The notes below the pieces were generated by a model. The model did not search any database and was not told the DNA's origin. It saw only the letters and a program-made list of their open reading frames with translations. Below, piece after piece: positions 17,432 through 24,361 of a stretch of 64,000 nucleotides of DNA (its first letter is position 1; each line of letters begins with the position of its first letter). This stretch comes from Deltaproteobacteria bacterium. GTDB lineage: Bacteria; Myxococcota_A; UBA796; SXON01. Both the position numbers and the translations under genes were made by a program. The stretch lies in assembly GCA_947445035.1 (NCBI GenBank), contig CANFCK010000002.1, positions 62,001 to 126,000 on the forward strand. The letters run 5' to 3'.

Positions 17432-17671
17432 TCAGACCTTTTCAGCCGGAGTTTCGGGGGCGAACGCGGCGAGCATCGACTTGGACGCGTTCATCGCGAA
17501 CTCCGCGGTGGAGTCGAAGCCGGCCTTGCCCATGCTGAGGTTCGAGAGCGCTTGCTGCTCGGGGAGCTTCATCTGCGCGCGGGTGTAGGCGAGGACCTGC
17601 TTCTGTGCGGCGACAGCCTGCTCGCCGGCCTGGTGGAGGGTGGTCTGGAACGGGGTGGTGAAGGTGTCCAT
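17432..17671 (-). CDS. Small phasin-like protein, 79 aa
   Basis: The sequence MDTFTTPFQTTLHQAGEQAVAAQK and onward is a short amphipathic helical protein rich in Ala and Gln, with NASKSMLAAFAPETPAEKV at its end. It resembles a minimal phasin that coats PHA granules. A strong Shine-Dalgarno (AGGAG at 17678-17682, minus strand) lies at good spacing before the ATG. It stands between phaE and the divergent phaR, so granule-surface function is likely by context. It has its own promoter region shared with phaR and may be repressed by PhaR. Confidence 0.65.
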   Translation of the reverse strand: MDTFTTPFQTTLHQAGEQAVAAQKQVLAYTRAQMKLPEQQALSNLSMGKAGFDSTAEFAMNASKSMLAAFAPETPAEKV

Positions 17672-17751
17672 AAGAGCTCCTGAGGGTGGGTCCGGTTGTC
17701 GGGGGTGCAGAAAGTCTATGCGCCATGCTGCGCTGCGTCAATCGATTCTTT

Positions 17752-17767
17752 ATTGCGGTGCAGCAAT
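17752..17767. promoter_or_regulatory. Candidate PhaR operator (inverted repeat ATTGC-N6-GCAAT) between phasin and phaR
   Basis: The inverted repeat ATTGC GGTGCA GCAAT lies 33 bases before the phaR start in the phasin-phaR intergenic region. PhaR repressors are known to bind TGC/GCA-rich sites near phasin and phaR promoters and to release them when granules form. TGCA-containing repeats near 17352-17370, ahead of the phaE block, may be a second site. The assignment rests on motif resemblance only. Confidence 0.3.
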
Positions 17768-17799
17768 CGCGATTCCGTCGCGCGGGATAGAACGCGAAG

Positions 17800-18315
17800 A
17801 TGCCGACCATCAAGAAGTACGAGAACCGCCGTCTATACGACACCGACAGCTCCGCGTACGTCAACCTCGATGACGTGGCGGCAATGGTGCGCCGCGGCGA
17901 GCCGGTGGTGGTGCACGACGTCAAGACCGGCCGCGATCTCACCCGCGACACCCTGCTTCAGGTGCTGCTTGCGGCCGAGGGCGGACCAGAGATGTTGCCT
18001 ATCGGGATGTTGCGGCGCGTCATCCGCGCGACGGGGGATGACCCGCTCCAGCGGATGTTGCGCCCACACATCGCCAGCTCCTTGGAGCTGATGCACACCC
18101 AGCTCGACGAACTGGAGTCCAGGATGACGGCGAACTTTCCTGGTTTTGGGAGGGCAAACCCCTTCGCCGCGAAGGCAGCGGCGGCGGCGGCACCGGGGGA
18201 AGCCGCCGCGGGGGGTGGGGCGCCGGGCGCGACGGAGCCGCAGGGAGCGGACGACAGCCTCGACGCGCTGCGGCGGCGGCTGGATGAGTTGGAGTCGAGG
18301 TTGAAGCGGGGGTAG
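17800..18315 (+). CDS. phaR: PHA synthesis regulator PhaR
   Basis: The first 65 residues match the PHB/PHA accumulation regulator DNA-binding domain: IKKYENRRLYDT..SAYVNLDDVAAMVRRGE and VHDVKTGRDLTRDTLLQVL. A helical region of about 50 residues follows, then an Ala/Gly-rich linker and a terminal coiled coil (LDALRRRLDELESRLKRG). PhaR binds both DNA and PHA granules, repressing phasin genes until polymer appears. It is 171 residues, usual for the family. It is divergent from the phasin gene across 128 bases, fitting autoregulation and control of the PHA block. Confidence 0.9.
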   Translation: MPTIKKYENRRLYDTDSSAYVNLDDVAAMVRRGEPVVVHDVKTGRDLTRDTLLQVLLAAEGGPEMLPIGMLRRVIRATGDDPLQRMLRPHIASSLELMHTQLDELESRMTANFPGFGRANPFAAKAAAAAAPGEAAAGGGAPGATEPQGADDSLDALRRRLDELESRLKRG

Positions 18316-18408
18316 GGGCGGGGCAGGCGGCGGCCCAAGCGGGCGAGGGCCACTGCGCCCTGGGTGAGCCCCCCTCAAGCCCACCCCCGTCCCAGCCGAC
18401 CAGGGCCC

Positions 18409-18626
18409 ATGCTCTACCTGTTTGCCCGCATGACGACCCTCGCCCTTGTTGCATGCCACGCTGAGGCCGGCGACCATGCTGCGCCCCCCCGAAGGCCCCG
18501 GACGCTTCGACAGCACCGTCCGCACCGTCCGCACCGCCCTCGCCGAGCCGCCAGGCCCCCGCGACGCCCACCCCGATCTCGCCACCAGACGCGCTCGCTC
18601 GGCTCAAAGCCGGCAACGACTGGTAC
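18409..18626 (+). other. Frameshifted 5' part of the carbonic anhydrase gene: lipoprotein signal and poly-C tract
   Basis: An ATG at 18409 gives MLYLFARMTTLALVAC, a good lipoprotein signal, continuing HAEAGDHAAPP up to a run of seven C (18484-18490). If the run had eight C the frame would pass into a Pro/Ser/Ala linker and then PPDALARLKAGNDWY, the expected N-terminal helix of a beta-carbonic anhydrase, and on into the frame at 18627. As written, the downstream frame has no start codon before 18627 and a stop at 18462-18464. So this is the real 5' end, shifted by one base. Confidence 0.65.
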
Positions 18627-19316
18627 GTGAAGGACGCGCGGCAGGTCTACGAGCTGGGCACCGAGCGCCGCGAAGCGGTGGCAGTCAAACAATACCCGTA
18701 CTGCTCCATCCTCTCATGCGCGGACTCGCGGGTGCCGCCTGAGCACCTGTTTCACGCCGGCATCGGCGACCTCTTCACGGTCCGTGTCGCCGGAAACGTC
18801 GCCGAACCGTCCGCGGTGGGCAGCCTCGAATATGCCGCAGAACACCTTGGCAGCCAGCTCATCGTGGTCATGGGCCACGAACGTTGTGGGGCAGTCAGCG
18901 CCGCAGCGACGGCCACCAGCAGCCTCGGCCCGAACCTCGACACGCTGCTCAGCTACATCAAGCCGCACATTCGCGCCACCGACAGTCTGGACACCTCGAT
19001 CTACGCCAACATCCGCGCGCAGGCCCACGCGCTTTTGAGCAGCGACATCCTGGCCCACCTCGTCCACGAGGGGAAGCTGCAGATCGTCGCCGCGCGCTAT
19101 GACCTCGACAGCGGACAGGTCGAGTTCTTGCCGGAGGCGGCCGTGGCCGACGCGACACACGCAATACATTCAACCGTGCCGACTGATGCAACACATTCCA
19201 ACACAGCTCACAAGAAAGCAGAGCCCACCACAAAAAAACTAACTCCCGCGAAGCCCAAGAAGGCCGCCACGGACCCGCACGCCAAGCCCGCCCACGACGA
19301 TCACGGTCACCACTAG
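18627..19316 (+). CDS. Beta-class carbonic anhydrase, probably a frameshifted lipoprotein
   Basis: From a GTG at 18627, 229 residues remain in frame. Zinc ligands are Cys31 of SCADSRVPPE (with the Asp33-Arg35 dyad) and His84 and Cys87 of GHERCGAV. VAGNV is also conserved. This is a beta-carbonic anhydrase that hydrates CO2. The C-terminus is unusual: after the catalytic domain come Lys/Thr/Pro-rich residues and a His-rich end (HAKPAHDDHGHH) that could bind metal. The conserved N-terminal helix lies upstream of 18627 and is joined to a lipoprotein signal only if one C is added at 18484-18490. Read that way the enzyme would be exported. It follows phaR on the same strand after 93 bases (to 18409). 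Confidence 0.75.
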   Translation: MKDARQVYELGTERREAVAVKQYPYCSILSCADSRVPPEHLFHAGIGDLFTVRVAGNVAEPSAVGSLEYAAEHLGSQLIVVMGHERCGAVSAAATATSSLGPNLDTLLSYIKPHIRATDSLDTSIYANIRAQAHALLSSDILAHLVHEGKLQIVAARYDLDSGQVEFLPEAAVADATHAIHSTVPTDATHSNTAHKKAEPTTKKLTPAKPKKAATDPHAKPAHDDHGHH

Positions 19317-19400
19317 GTCCCCGGCTGCGACCGCCTGATCGCGCCGCGACGCGCCGGGGGGACGCCCTGTCAGAATGCCCAGCGTTTGCGCGTTGCCCGA

Positions 19401-20072
19401 CTAGTTGCGCTTCGGCTTGACCCTGCGGAACGGGTGCAAGAACGAAGCCAATGCGGGGGCGCTGCGGGTCTGCAACCAGAGCCGGCCGGTGCCCTCGAAC
19501 TGGCAGACCAGGCCCTCTTTAGACAGGAACAAGCTCTTCATCCCGAGCGACCGCACCTTGAAGCTGAGCGTGTCTTCAAAGGCGACGATGTGGGAGGTGT
19601 CCACCGTGTAGGCGCCAACGACGTCCACGATGTGGATCGCACCGTAGGTTGCCATCCACAACATTCCCTGCCCAGAGGCCTTGAGCATGAACAGCCCCTC
19701 TCCCCCGAAAAAGCTCTTCGCTCCACCCCATTTGGTGTCGACGGCGACGCCCGGGGTGCACGCACAGAACGAGCCGCTCTGCACCATGACCGTGCGGCCA
19801 TCCATCGCGACCGCTTCCATGTCCCCGGGGGTAGACGGAGCGAGATCGAGCCGCTGCCCGTCCGCCGTCGCGGTGTAGGTGTTGAGGAAGATCGACTCGC
19901 CGCCCAGCGCGCGCTTGGCCGCGCCAAGAAGCCCACCTTGCATGTTGGTTTCGAGCTTGAGGCCCGGCGACATACCCATCATCGCGCCGGCTTCGGTCAC
20001 CACCTTTTCACCGGTGGCAAGCACGAGGTGAAGCGAGGTGTAATCTGGCTTGTTGCGCAGTTCGGCTTGCAT
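19401..20072 (-). CDS. AIM24-family protein, third of three tandem copies
   Basis: This 223-residue protein has the AIM24/TIGR00266 signature: EKVVTEAGAMMGMSPG, GGESIFLNTYTA, VDTKWGGAKSFFGGEGLFMLKASGQG and VDTSHIVAFEDTLSFKV. These beta-rich proteins adopt a double-stranded beta-helix trimer fold and lack a known enzymatic role; the yeast namesake affects mitochondrial inner-membrane organisation. The start follows an AGGAG Shine-Dalgarno. It comes 8 bases after the second copy's stop, so the three copies form one operon. A hydrophobic stretch (ALASFLHPF) near the C-terminus ends in basic KPKRN. Confidence 0.8.
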   Translation of the reverse strand: MQAELRNKPDYTSLHLVLATGEKVVTEAGAMMGMSPGLKLETNMQGGLLGAAKRALGGESIFLNTYTATADGQRLDLAPSTPGDMEAVAMDGRTVMVQSGSFCACTPGVAVDTKWGGAKSFFGGEGLFMLKASGQGMLWMATYGAIHIVDVVGAYTVDTSHIVAFEDTLSFKVRSLGMKSLFLSKEGLVCQFEGTGRLWLQTRSAPALASFLHPFRRVKPKRN

Positions 20073-20080
20073 GCTGGCTC

Positions 20081-20773
20081 CTAGGCGTCGCGCATGGGGA
20101 GTTTCGGACCGATGGCCTTACCGTACTCCTGGGGATTCCGCGTCTGAATCCACAAGCGCCCGGTGCCCTTGAACCGGCAGACCAGGCCTTCTCCGCCGAA
20201 GATGAACGACTTCCACCCGCCACCGAAGCGGCTGATCGTGAAGTTGAGGCTGCTTTCGAAGGCGACGATGTGGCCGGTGTCGACGATGAACTCGCCTTCC
20301 ACATCGACGGGGCGGACCCCACCGAAGGAGTTGAACGCGATCGGACCGTGGCCAGTGGCCTTGAGCATCACCAGGCCCTCACCGCCGAAGAACGTGCGTG
20401 CCCCGCCCCACTTGGCATCGATCTTGATGGTGTCCGCCGAACAGACGAACGCGGAGGACTGGAGGTAGAGCACCCCCTGCGCCGGGAGCTCGTGCACAAC
20501 GATGTCGCCGACGTGCGTGGGCGCAAAAGTGACCTGCCCCGGCGCGCTGGCGGTGAAGCGGTTCTGGAAGAAGGATTCCCCGGCGACCACCCGCTTCAGA
20601 CCTGACAGAAGCCCGCTGAGCAGGCCTTGCCCCGGCGCTGCGGCCGAGGTCTGCATCTGCACGTGGGTGTCCATCGAAACCATAGCGCCGCCCTCGGCAA
20701 TGACGGTTTCGCCCGGCTCCAGATGCACGATCGCGAGCGCGTAGGCGGGGCGATGTTGAATGTCGAAGCGCAT
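20081..20773 (-). CDS. AIM24-family protein, second of three tandem copies
   Basis: The ATG at 20773 is preceded by a strong AGGAGGG site, which decides against longer frames reaching back to 21049. The 230-residue product reads MRFDIQHRPAYALAIVHLEPGETVIAEGGAMVSMD, then RVVAGESFFQNRFTASAPGQ, DAKWGGARTFFGGEGLVMLKATGHG and VDTGHIVAFESSLNFTISR. All are AIM24 hallmarks. It lies between copies one and three in the same orientation. Divergence among the three suggests a heteromeric assembly rather than a recent duplication; this is inference. Confidence 0.8.
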   Translation of the reverse strand: MRFDIQHRPAYALAIVHLEPGETVIAEGGAMVSMDTHVQMQTSAAAPGQGLLSGLLSGLKRVVAGESFFQNRFTASAPGQVTFAPTHVGDIVVHELPAQGVLYLQSSAFVCSADTIKIDAKWGGARTFFGGEGLVMLKATGHGPIAFNSFGGVRPVDVEGEFIVDTGHIVAFESSLNFTISRFGGGWKSFIFGGEGLVCRFKGTGRLWIQTRNPQEYGKAIGPKLPMRDA

Positions 20774-20781
20774 GGTCCCTC

Positions 20782-21480
20782 CTACGCCGGCAAAAGGGGC
20801 GAGATCCACCCGATGAGCGTGCCCAGGTTCCGCGTCTGCAACCAGACCGTCCCCTTGCCGTTGAACTCCAAAACCAGACCTTCCCCAGACAGGAAGGTCG
20901 ACTTCCATCCACCGACACGCTTCAGGTTGTAGCGGAGTTTTCCTTCGAAGGCGACCACGTGGCCGGTGTCGACAACGTAGGCCCCGTCCACCTCGACCTG
21001 CTCGATGGCACCGTAGGCGTTGATGAGCAGGTCCCCATTTCCGCGACAAGCCAGGAAGAACGCCCCACCCCCGCCGAAGAGCATCGAGAAGCCGCCCCAG
21101 AGGAGATCCACCGTGATGCCGCGACTCGACGCCAGGTACGAGGTGGCCTGCACGATGATCTTACGACCATCTTCCATTGGGAAAGCACGAACATCCCCGA
21201 TCATCGCCGGGGATAGCATGACCTGCTGACCATCGGCGGTTGCTCGGAACTCATTGACGAACATCGTTTCGCCGGCAAGGAACTTCCGGGCCAGACCGAC
21301 CAGCGCCGCTTGGAGCACGTCGAGCAGCCCGCCGCCACCGGTGCCGTTGAAGGTAGTGTTTACCGTCATCCCGGTGGACATCGCGACCATCGAGCCGCTT
21401 TCGGCCGAGATCTGTTCGCCCTTGTCCAGGGTGACGACGGCCATTCCGAAGGAGGGAACGGATTCGAGCTCGATCTTCAT
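20782..21480 (-). CDS. AIM24-family protein, first of three tandem copies
   Basis: This 232-residue protein begins MKIELESVPSFGMAVVTLDKGEQISAESGSMVAMS and contains KFLAGETMFVNEFRATADGQQ, DLLWGGFSMLFGGGGAFFLACRGNGDLL and VDTGHVVAFEGKLRYNLKR. It is the promoter-proximal gene of the AIM24 operon and is divergent from rbgA across 102 bases. It has a Gly-rich insert (TGGGGLLDVLQAALVG) that the others share in altered form. Function unknown beyond family. Confidence 0.8.
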   Translation of the reverse strand: MKIELESVPSFGMAVVTLDKGEQISAESGSMVAMSTGMTVNTTFNGTGGGGLLDVLQAALVGLARKFLAGETMFVNEFRATADGQQVMLSPAMIGDVRAFPMEDGRKIIVQATSYLASSRGITVDLLWGGFSMLFGGGGAFFLACRGNGDLLINAYGAIEQVEVDGAYVVDTGHVVAFEGKLRYNLKRVGGWKSTFLSGEGLVLEFNGKGTVWLQTRNLGTLIGWISPLLPA

Positions 21481-21582
21481 GCGGTGAGGCTCCGCGGTCG
21501 GGGGAGCGCTGGGGTATCACGGCGGGGGCGACTGGCCCGAATCCGGCCGCTCATCCTGGCCGCCACGCGATAGCTGCCGCCG

Positions 21583-22413
21583 ATGGCGATTCACTGGTTC
21601 CCCGGCCACATGGCCTCTGCGCGGAAGGAGATCCGCGGCGCCATGCCCGAGGTCGACCTGGTGATCGAGGTGCTCGATGCCCGCATTCCATTTTCCAGTG
21701 AAAATCCGATGGTTTCGGAGCTTCGCGGGCAGACGCCGTGCATCCAGATTCTCAACAAGAGCGATCTCGCTGACACGATGGTGACGGCGGAGTGGCTGCG
21801 GGTGATCAACAACACGCCGGGGGTGACAGCCCTCGCGCATCATGTCCGGGAGGCGAAGTTTCTGCCGGTGCTCAGCGCCCTGGCAAGCAGCTTGGTGGGG
21901 ACGGTTCGCAACCGACCGGTGCTGGCGATGATCCTTGGGATTCCCAATGTCGGCAAGTCGACGATCATCAACACCATCGCCGCACGGTTCATCGCCAAGA
22001 CCGGCAACAAGCCCGCCGTCACCCAGCGCCAACAGCGCATCAAGGTCAGTCGTGAGCTGGTTCTGCTCGATACCCCGGGCTTCCTTTGGCCCAAACTCTC
22101 GCCCGAAGCTTGCGGGTACCGGCTTGCGGTCACCGGGGCGATCTCCGATCGCGCCCTCGATTATCAGGAGATCGCAGCCTTCGCATCGCACTTCTTGTTG
22201 AGTCGTTACCCGGAGCGACTATCGGCGCTCTATGGACCGAAGTGCCTTGTCGCCGATCCCGATGACCTGGTCGATGCGGTGGGGCGGGCTCGCGGCTTTC
22301 TGGGCAAAGGCAGCGTCGTCGACTTGCAGCGAGCCGCGGAGCGGCTGATCCACGACCTTCGGGATGGGAAGTTGGGGCCGCTGAGCTTGGAGAGACCGGG
22401 GGATTGTTTCTAG
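21583..22413 (+). CDS. rbgA: Ribosome biogenesis GTPase RbgA/YlqF
   Basis: The 276-residue protein has the circularly permuted GTPase order of the YlqF/RbgA family: WFPGHMASARKEI at the N-terminus, G4 NKSD (residues 58-61), then G1 GIPNVGKST (119-127) and G3 DTPG (163-166). RbgA helps late assembly of the 50S subunit. Length is normal. It ends in TAG directly followed by a GTG-started membrane-protein gene. It is divergent from the AIM24 operon. Confidence 0.9.
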   Translation: MAIHWFPGHMASARKEIRGAMPEVDLVIEVLDARIPFSSENPMVSELRGQTPCIQILNKSDLADTMVTAEWLRVINNTPGVTALAHHVREAKFLPVLSALASSLVGTVRNRPVLAMILGIPNVGKSTIINTIAARFIAKTGNKPAVTQRQQRIKVSRELVLLDTPGFLWPKLSPEACGYRLAVTGAISDRALDYQEIAAFASHFLLSRYPERLSALYGPKCLVADPDDLVDAVGRARGFLGKGSVVDLQRAAERLIHDLRDGKLGPLSLERPGDCF

Positions 22414-22791
22414 GTGTCCGCGCGCCCGCCCCGCTGGCGGCAAGCCCTCGAGCTCGGGGGGCTGCTGTGCATCGCCGAGCTGCTGCTGACCCGGTTCAGC
22501 GGCGGGCAACACGTGGCGCCAATCACGGCGGCGGTGTCGGTCGGCGCGTGGGCGGTCCTGGCGGCGGCGCCGGCCGTCGTCCCGGACCTCCTCCCGCTAC
22601 CGACGCGCCTACGACTGGGACTCCACCGGCTGGCGGGCTGGGGGCTCTGCAGCATCGTCGGCATCGGCATCATCGGGCCCGAGCTGAATGAACGGGGGGG
22701 GCGTTTCGGAGTGGCCGCGGGAGCCGTGGCGCTCGTGGCCGCCGTGGCCCTGGGTTCGCGGGTCAGGTCGCGGTCGCCCCTCGGGGTCTAG
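22414..22791 (+). CDS. Multi-pass membrane segment, possibly the 5' part of the interrupted sulfatase-like gene
   Basis: Starting at a GTG directly after the rbgA stop, 125 residues contain about four hydrophobic helices (LELGGLLCIAELLL, AAVSVGAWAVLAAAPAVV, WGLCSIVGIGIIG and AAGAVALVAAVAL). The TAG at 22789-22791 is followed in the same frame by PRPVAVLPVLALTVLAAWLLG and further membrane helices, then a sulfatase-like domain. Many membrane-anchored sulfatases begin with such a helical bundle. The most economical reading is one gene broken by TAG codons here and at 23167, but an independent small membrane protein cannot be excluded. Confidence 0.5.
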   Translation: MSARPPRWRQALELGGLLCIAELLLTRFSGGQHVAPITAAVSVGAWAVLAAAPAVVPDLLPLPTRLRLGLHRLAGWGLCSIVGIGIIGPELNERGGRFGVAAGAVALVAAVALGSRVRSRSPLGV

Positions 22792-22800
22792 CCCCGACCG

Positions 22801-24318
22801 GTGGCGGTGCTGCCCGTCCTCGCGCTCACGGTGCTGGCGGCGTGGCTCCTTGGGCCGGGCACGCTTCCCTCGATGACGGTGCTCTCCCTGCTCGTCGTGA
22901 CCGCCGCGGCGGTCGGGATGTTCGCCAGCACGCGCCGAGGGGCGCCGTTTGCGGGTATTTTGGGGCTGTTGATCGCCACGATCCCGGGTTTTGCGGCGAC
23001 CGTTGACTGGTCGAAGCGGGAGGCCGGCGCGGGGCCCGACCTGATCGTCGTGAGCGTGGATGCGCTGCGCTTCGATGGGGCGCGGAGCATGAGCGCCTAC
23101 CAACGCATCGCGGCCGAAGGGGTCGAGTTCACGTCGGCCCAAGCGCCGGCGCCGTGGACCCTTCCTTAGGTTGCGAGCCTGCAAACCGGCGTCCCCCCGT
23201 CGGTTCACGGGGCTGACGCCCAAGCCCACGGTGCGTTCTCCCGCATCAAGGCGGACGCGCCCTCGCTCGCAGAGGCCCTCGCGGCGCGGGGCTACGACAC
23301 GGCGGCTGCCATCGCGCCCAACCCCTTCGCCGGCGCGAGCTTCGGGATGGATCGCGGCTTCGACCACTTCTACGAGCCAGGCTCGCGGCTGCATTCTTTG
23401 CCGAGAGGCTCGGAGAACCGCGCGGCCTGCCCGCTCTTGGTCCGGCTCGTCGAGCGCGCGAACAAGTTGGTCCTGTGTCATTCGGTCGATGGCGAAGCGG
23501 TCATCGACCACGCCCTCGCTGTGGTTGCCGGCCGGCGCGAAACCCCACTTTACCTGTGGATACATCTGCTCGACGCGCACCTCCCCTACACCCACACCGT
23601 GGATCCCTCGGTGTCTGCGGCCACCCGCCGCGCCGTCGGGAGCGACAACCGCCAGGATCTGGCCCTTTTGCAGGGCTCCCCCGAGTTGGAGCGCGAGCTA
23701 CGATCGGCCAACGCCGATGAACTCCGCTTCGTGGACCGGCAGCTACAGCGACTGCTCGACGCGCTGGGGGCTCCCGGTCCCCACGGACGCGTCGTGGTGC
23801 TGACCTCCGATCACGGCGAGGAGCTTTTTGAACACGGCGGCTTCAAGCATGGGCACGCCCTCTTCCAGGAGGTGCTCCACATCCCGCTCGTCATCTCAGG
23901 GATTGGCCGAACCGGCGTAGTTGACACCCCAGTCACGCTGATGGATGTACCCGCCACCCTTCTGGCCGCGGCTGGCGGTCACGACGACCGGATGGCGGGC
24001 GCCAACCTTGCTGGAGTGCTGGACCCGGAGCGGATGATCCACTCAGGCAACATGCTGCGGATCGCGCCGGAAAAGATGTTTGCCGTCCGACGGGGCGACC
24101 GGAAGGCGATCTGGACGGAAGGGGCGCCGCCGCAGCTCTACGAATTGTCCACCGATCCCGCCGAGTCGCACAACGTTGCGTCCGAGCACGTTGCTATCTT
24201 CGACGGACTGACCTCCGGCCAACCCCGCTTGAGTTTGGAGCCGGGCGCAGCGGTGTCCCTCGAAGGGCAACAGAAGGCGATGCTTGAGGCGCTGGGGTAC
24301 ATCGCTCCGGGGGAGTGA
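22801..24318 (+). pseudogene. Membrane-anchored sulfatase/alkaline-phosphatase-superfamily protein with in-frame TAG
   Basis: One frame, broken by TAG at 23167-23169, encodes three membrane helices and then an alkaline-phosphatase-superfamily domain. It has PDLIVVSVDALRFDGAR (metal Asp), APAPWTLP-stop-VASLQTGVPPSVHGA (nucleophile loop), TSDHGEELFEHGGFKHGHALF (metal Asp-His) and a C-terminal YELSTDPAESHNVA. Relatives read TLPSVASL, so TAG replaces TCG (Ser) within the loop. The nucleophile position would be Thr, not the Cys/Ser converted to formylglycine in true sulfatases. That fits a phosphotransferase or hydrolase relative. The TAG would truncate the product before the catalytic domain. Confidence 0.7.
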
Positions 24319-24361
24319 GCGGTCCCAGCCGGGACCACCCGCCTCCGCCTCGCGATGCTGA

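Noticed and set aside
22789..23169. TAG read as a sense codon by suppression
   Set aside because: TAG ends rbgA (22411-22413), mrp and moeA in this window, so it works as a stop.
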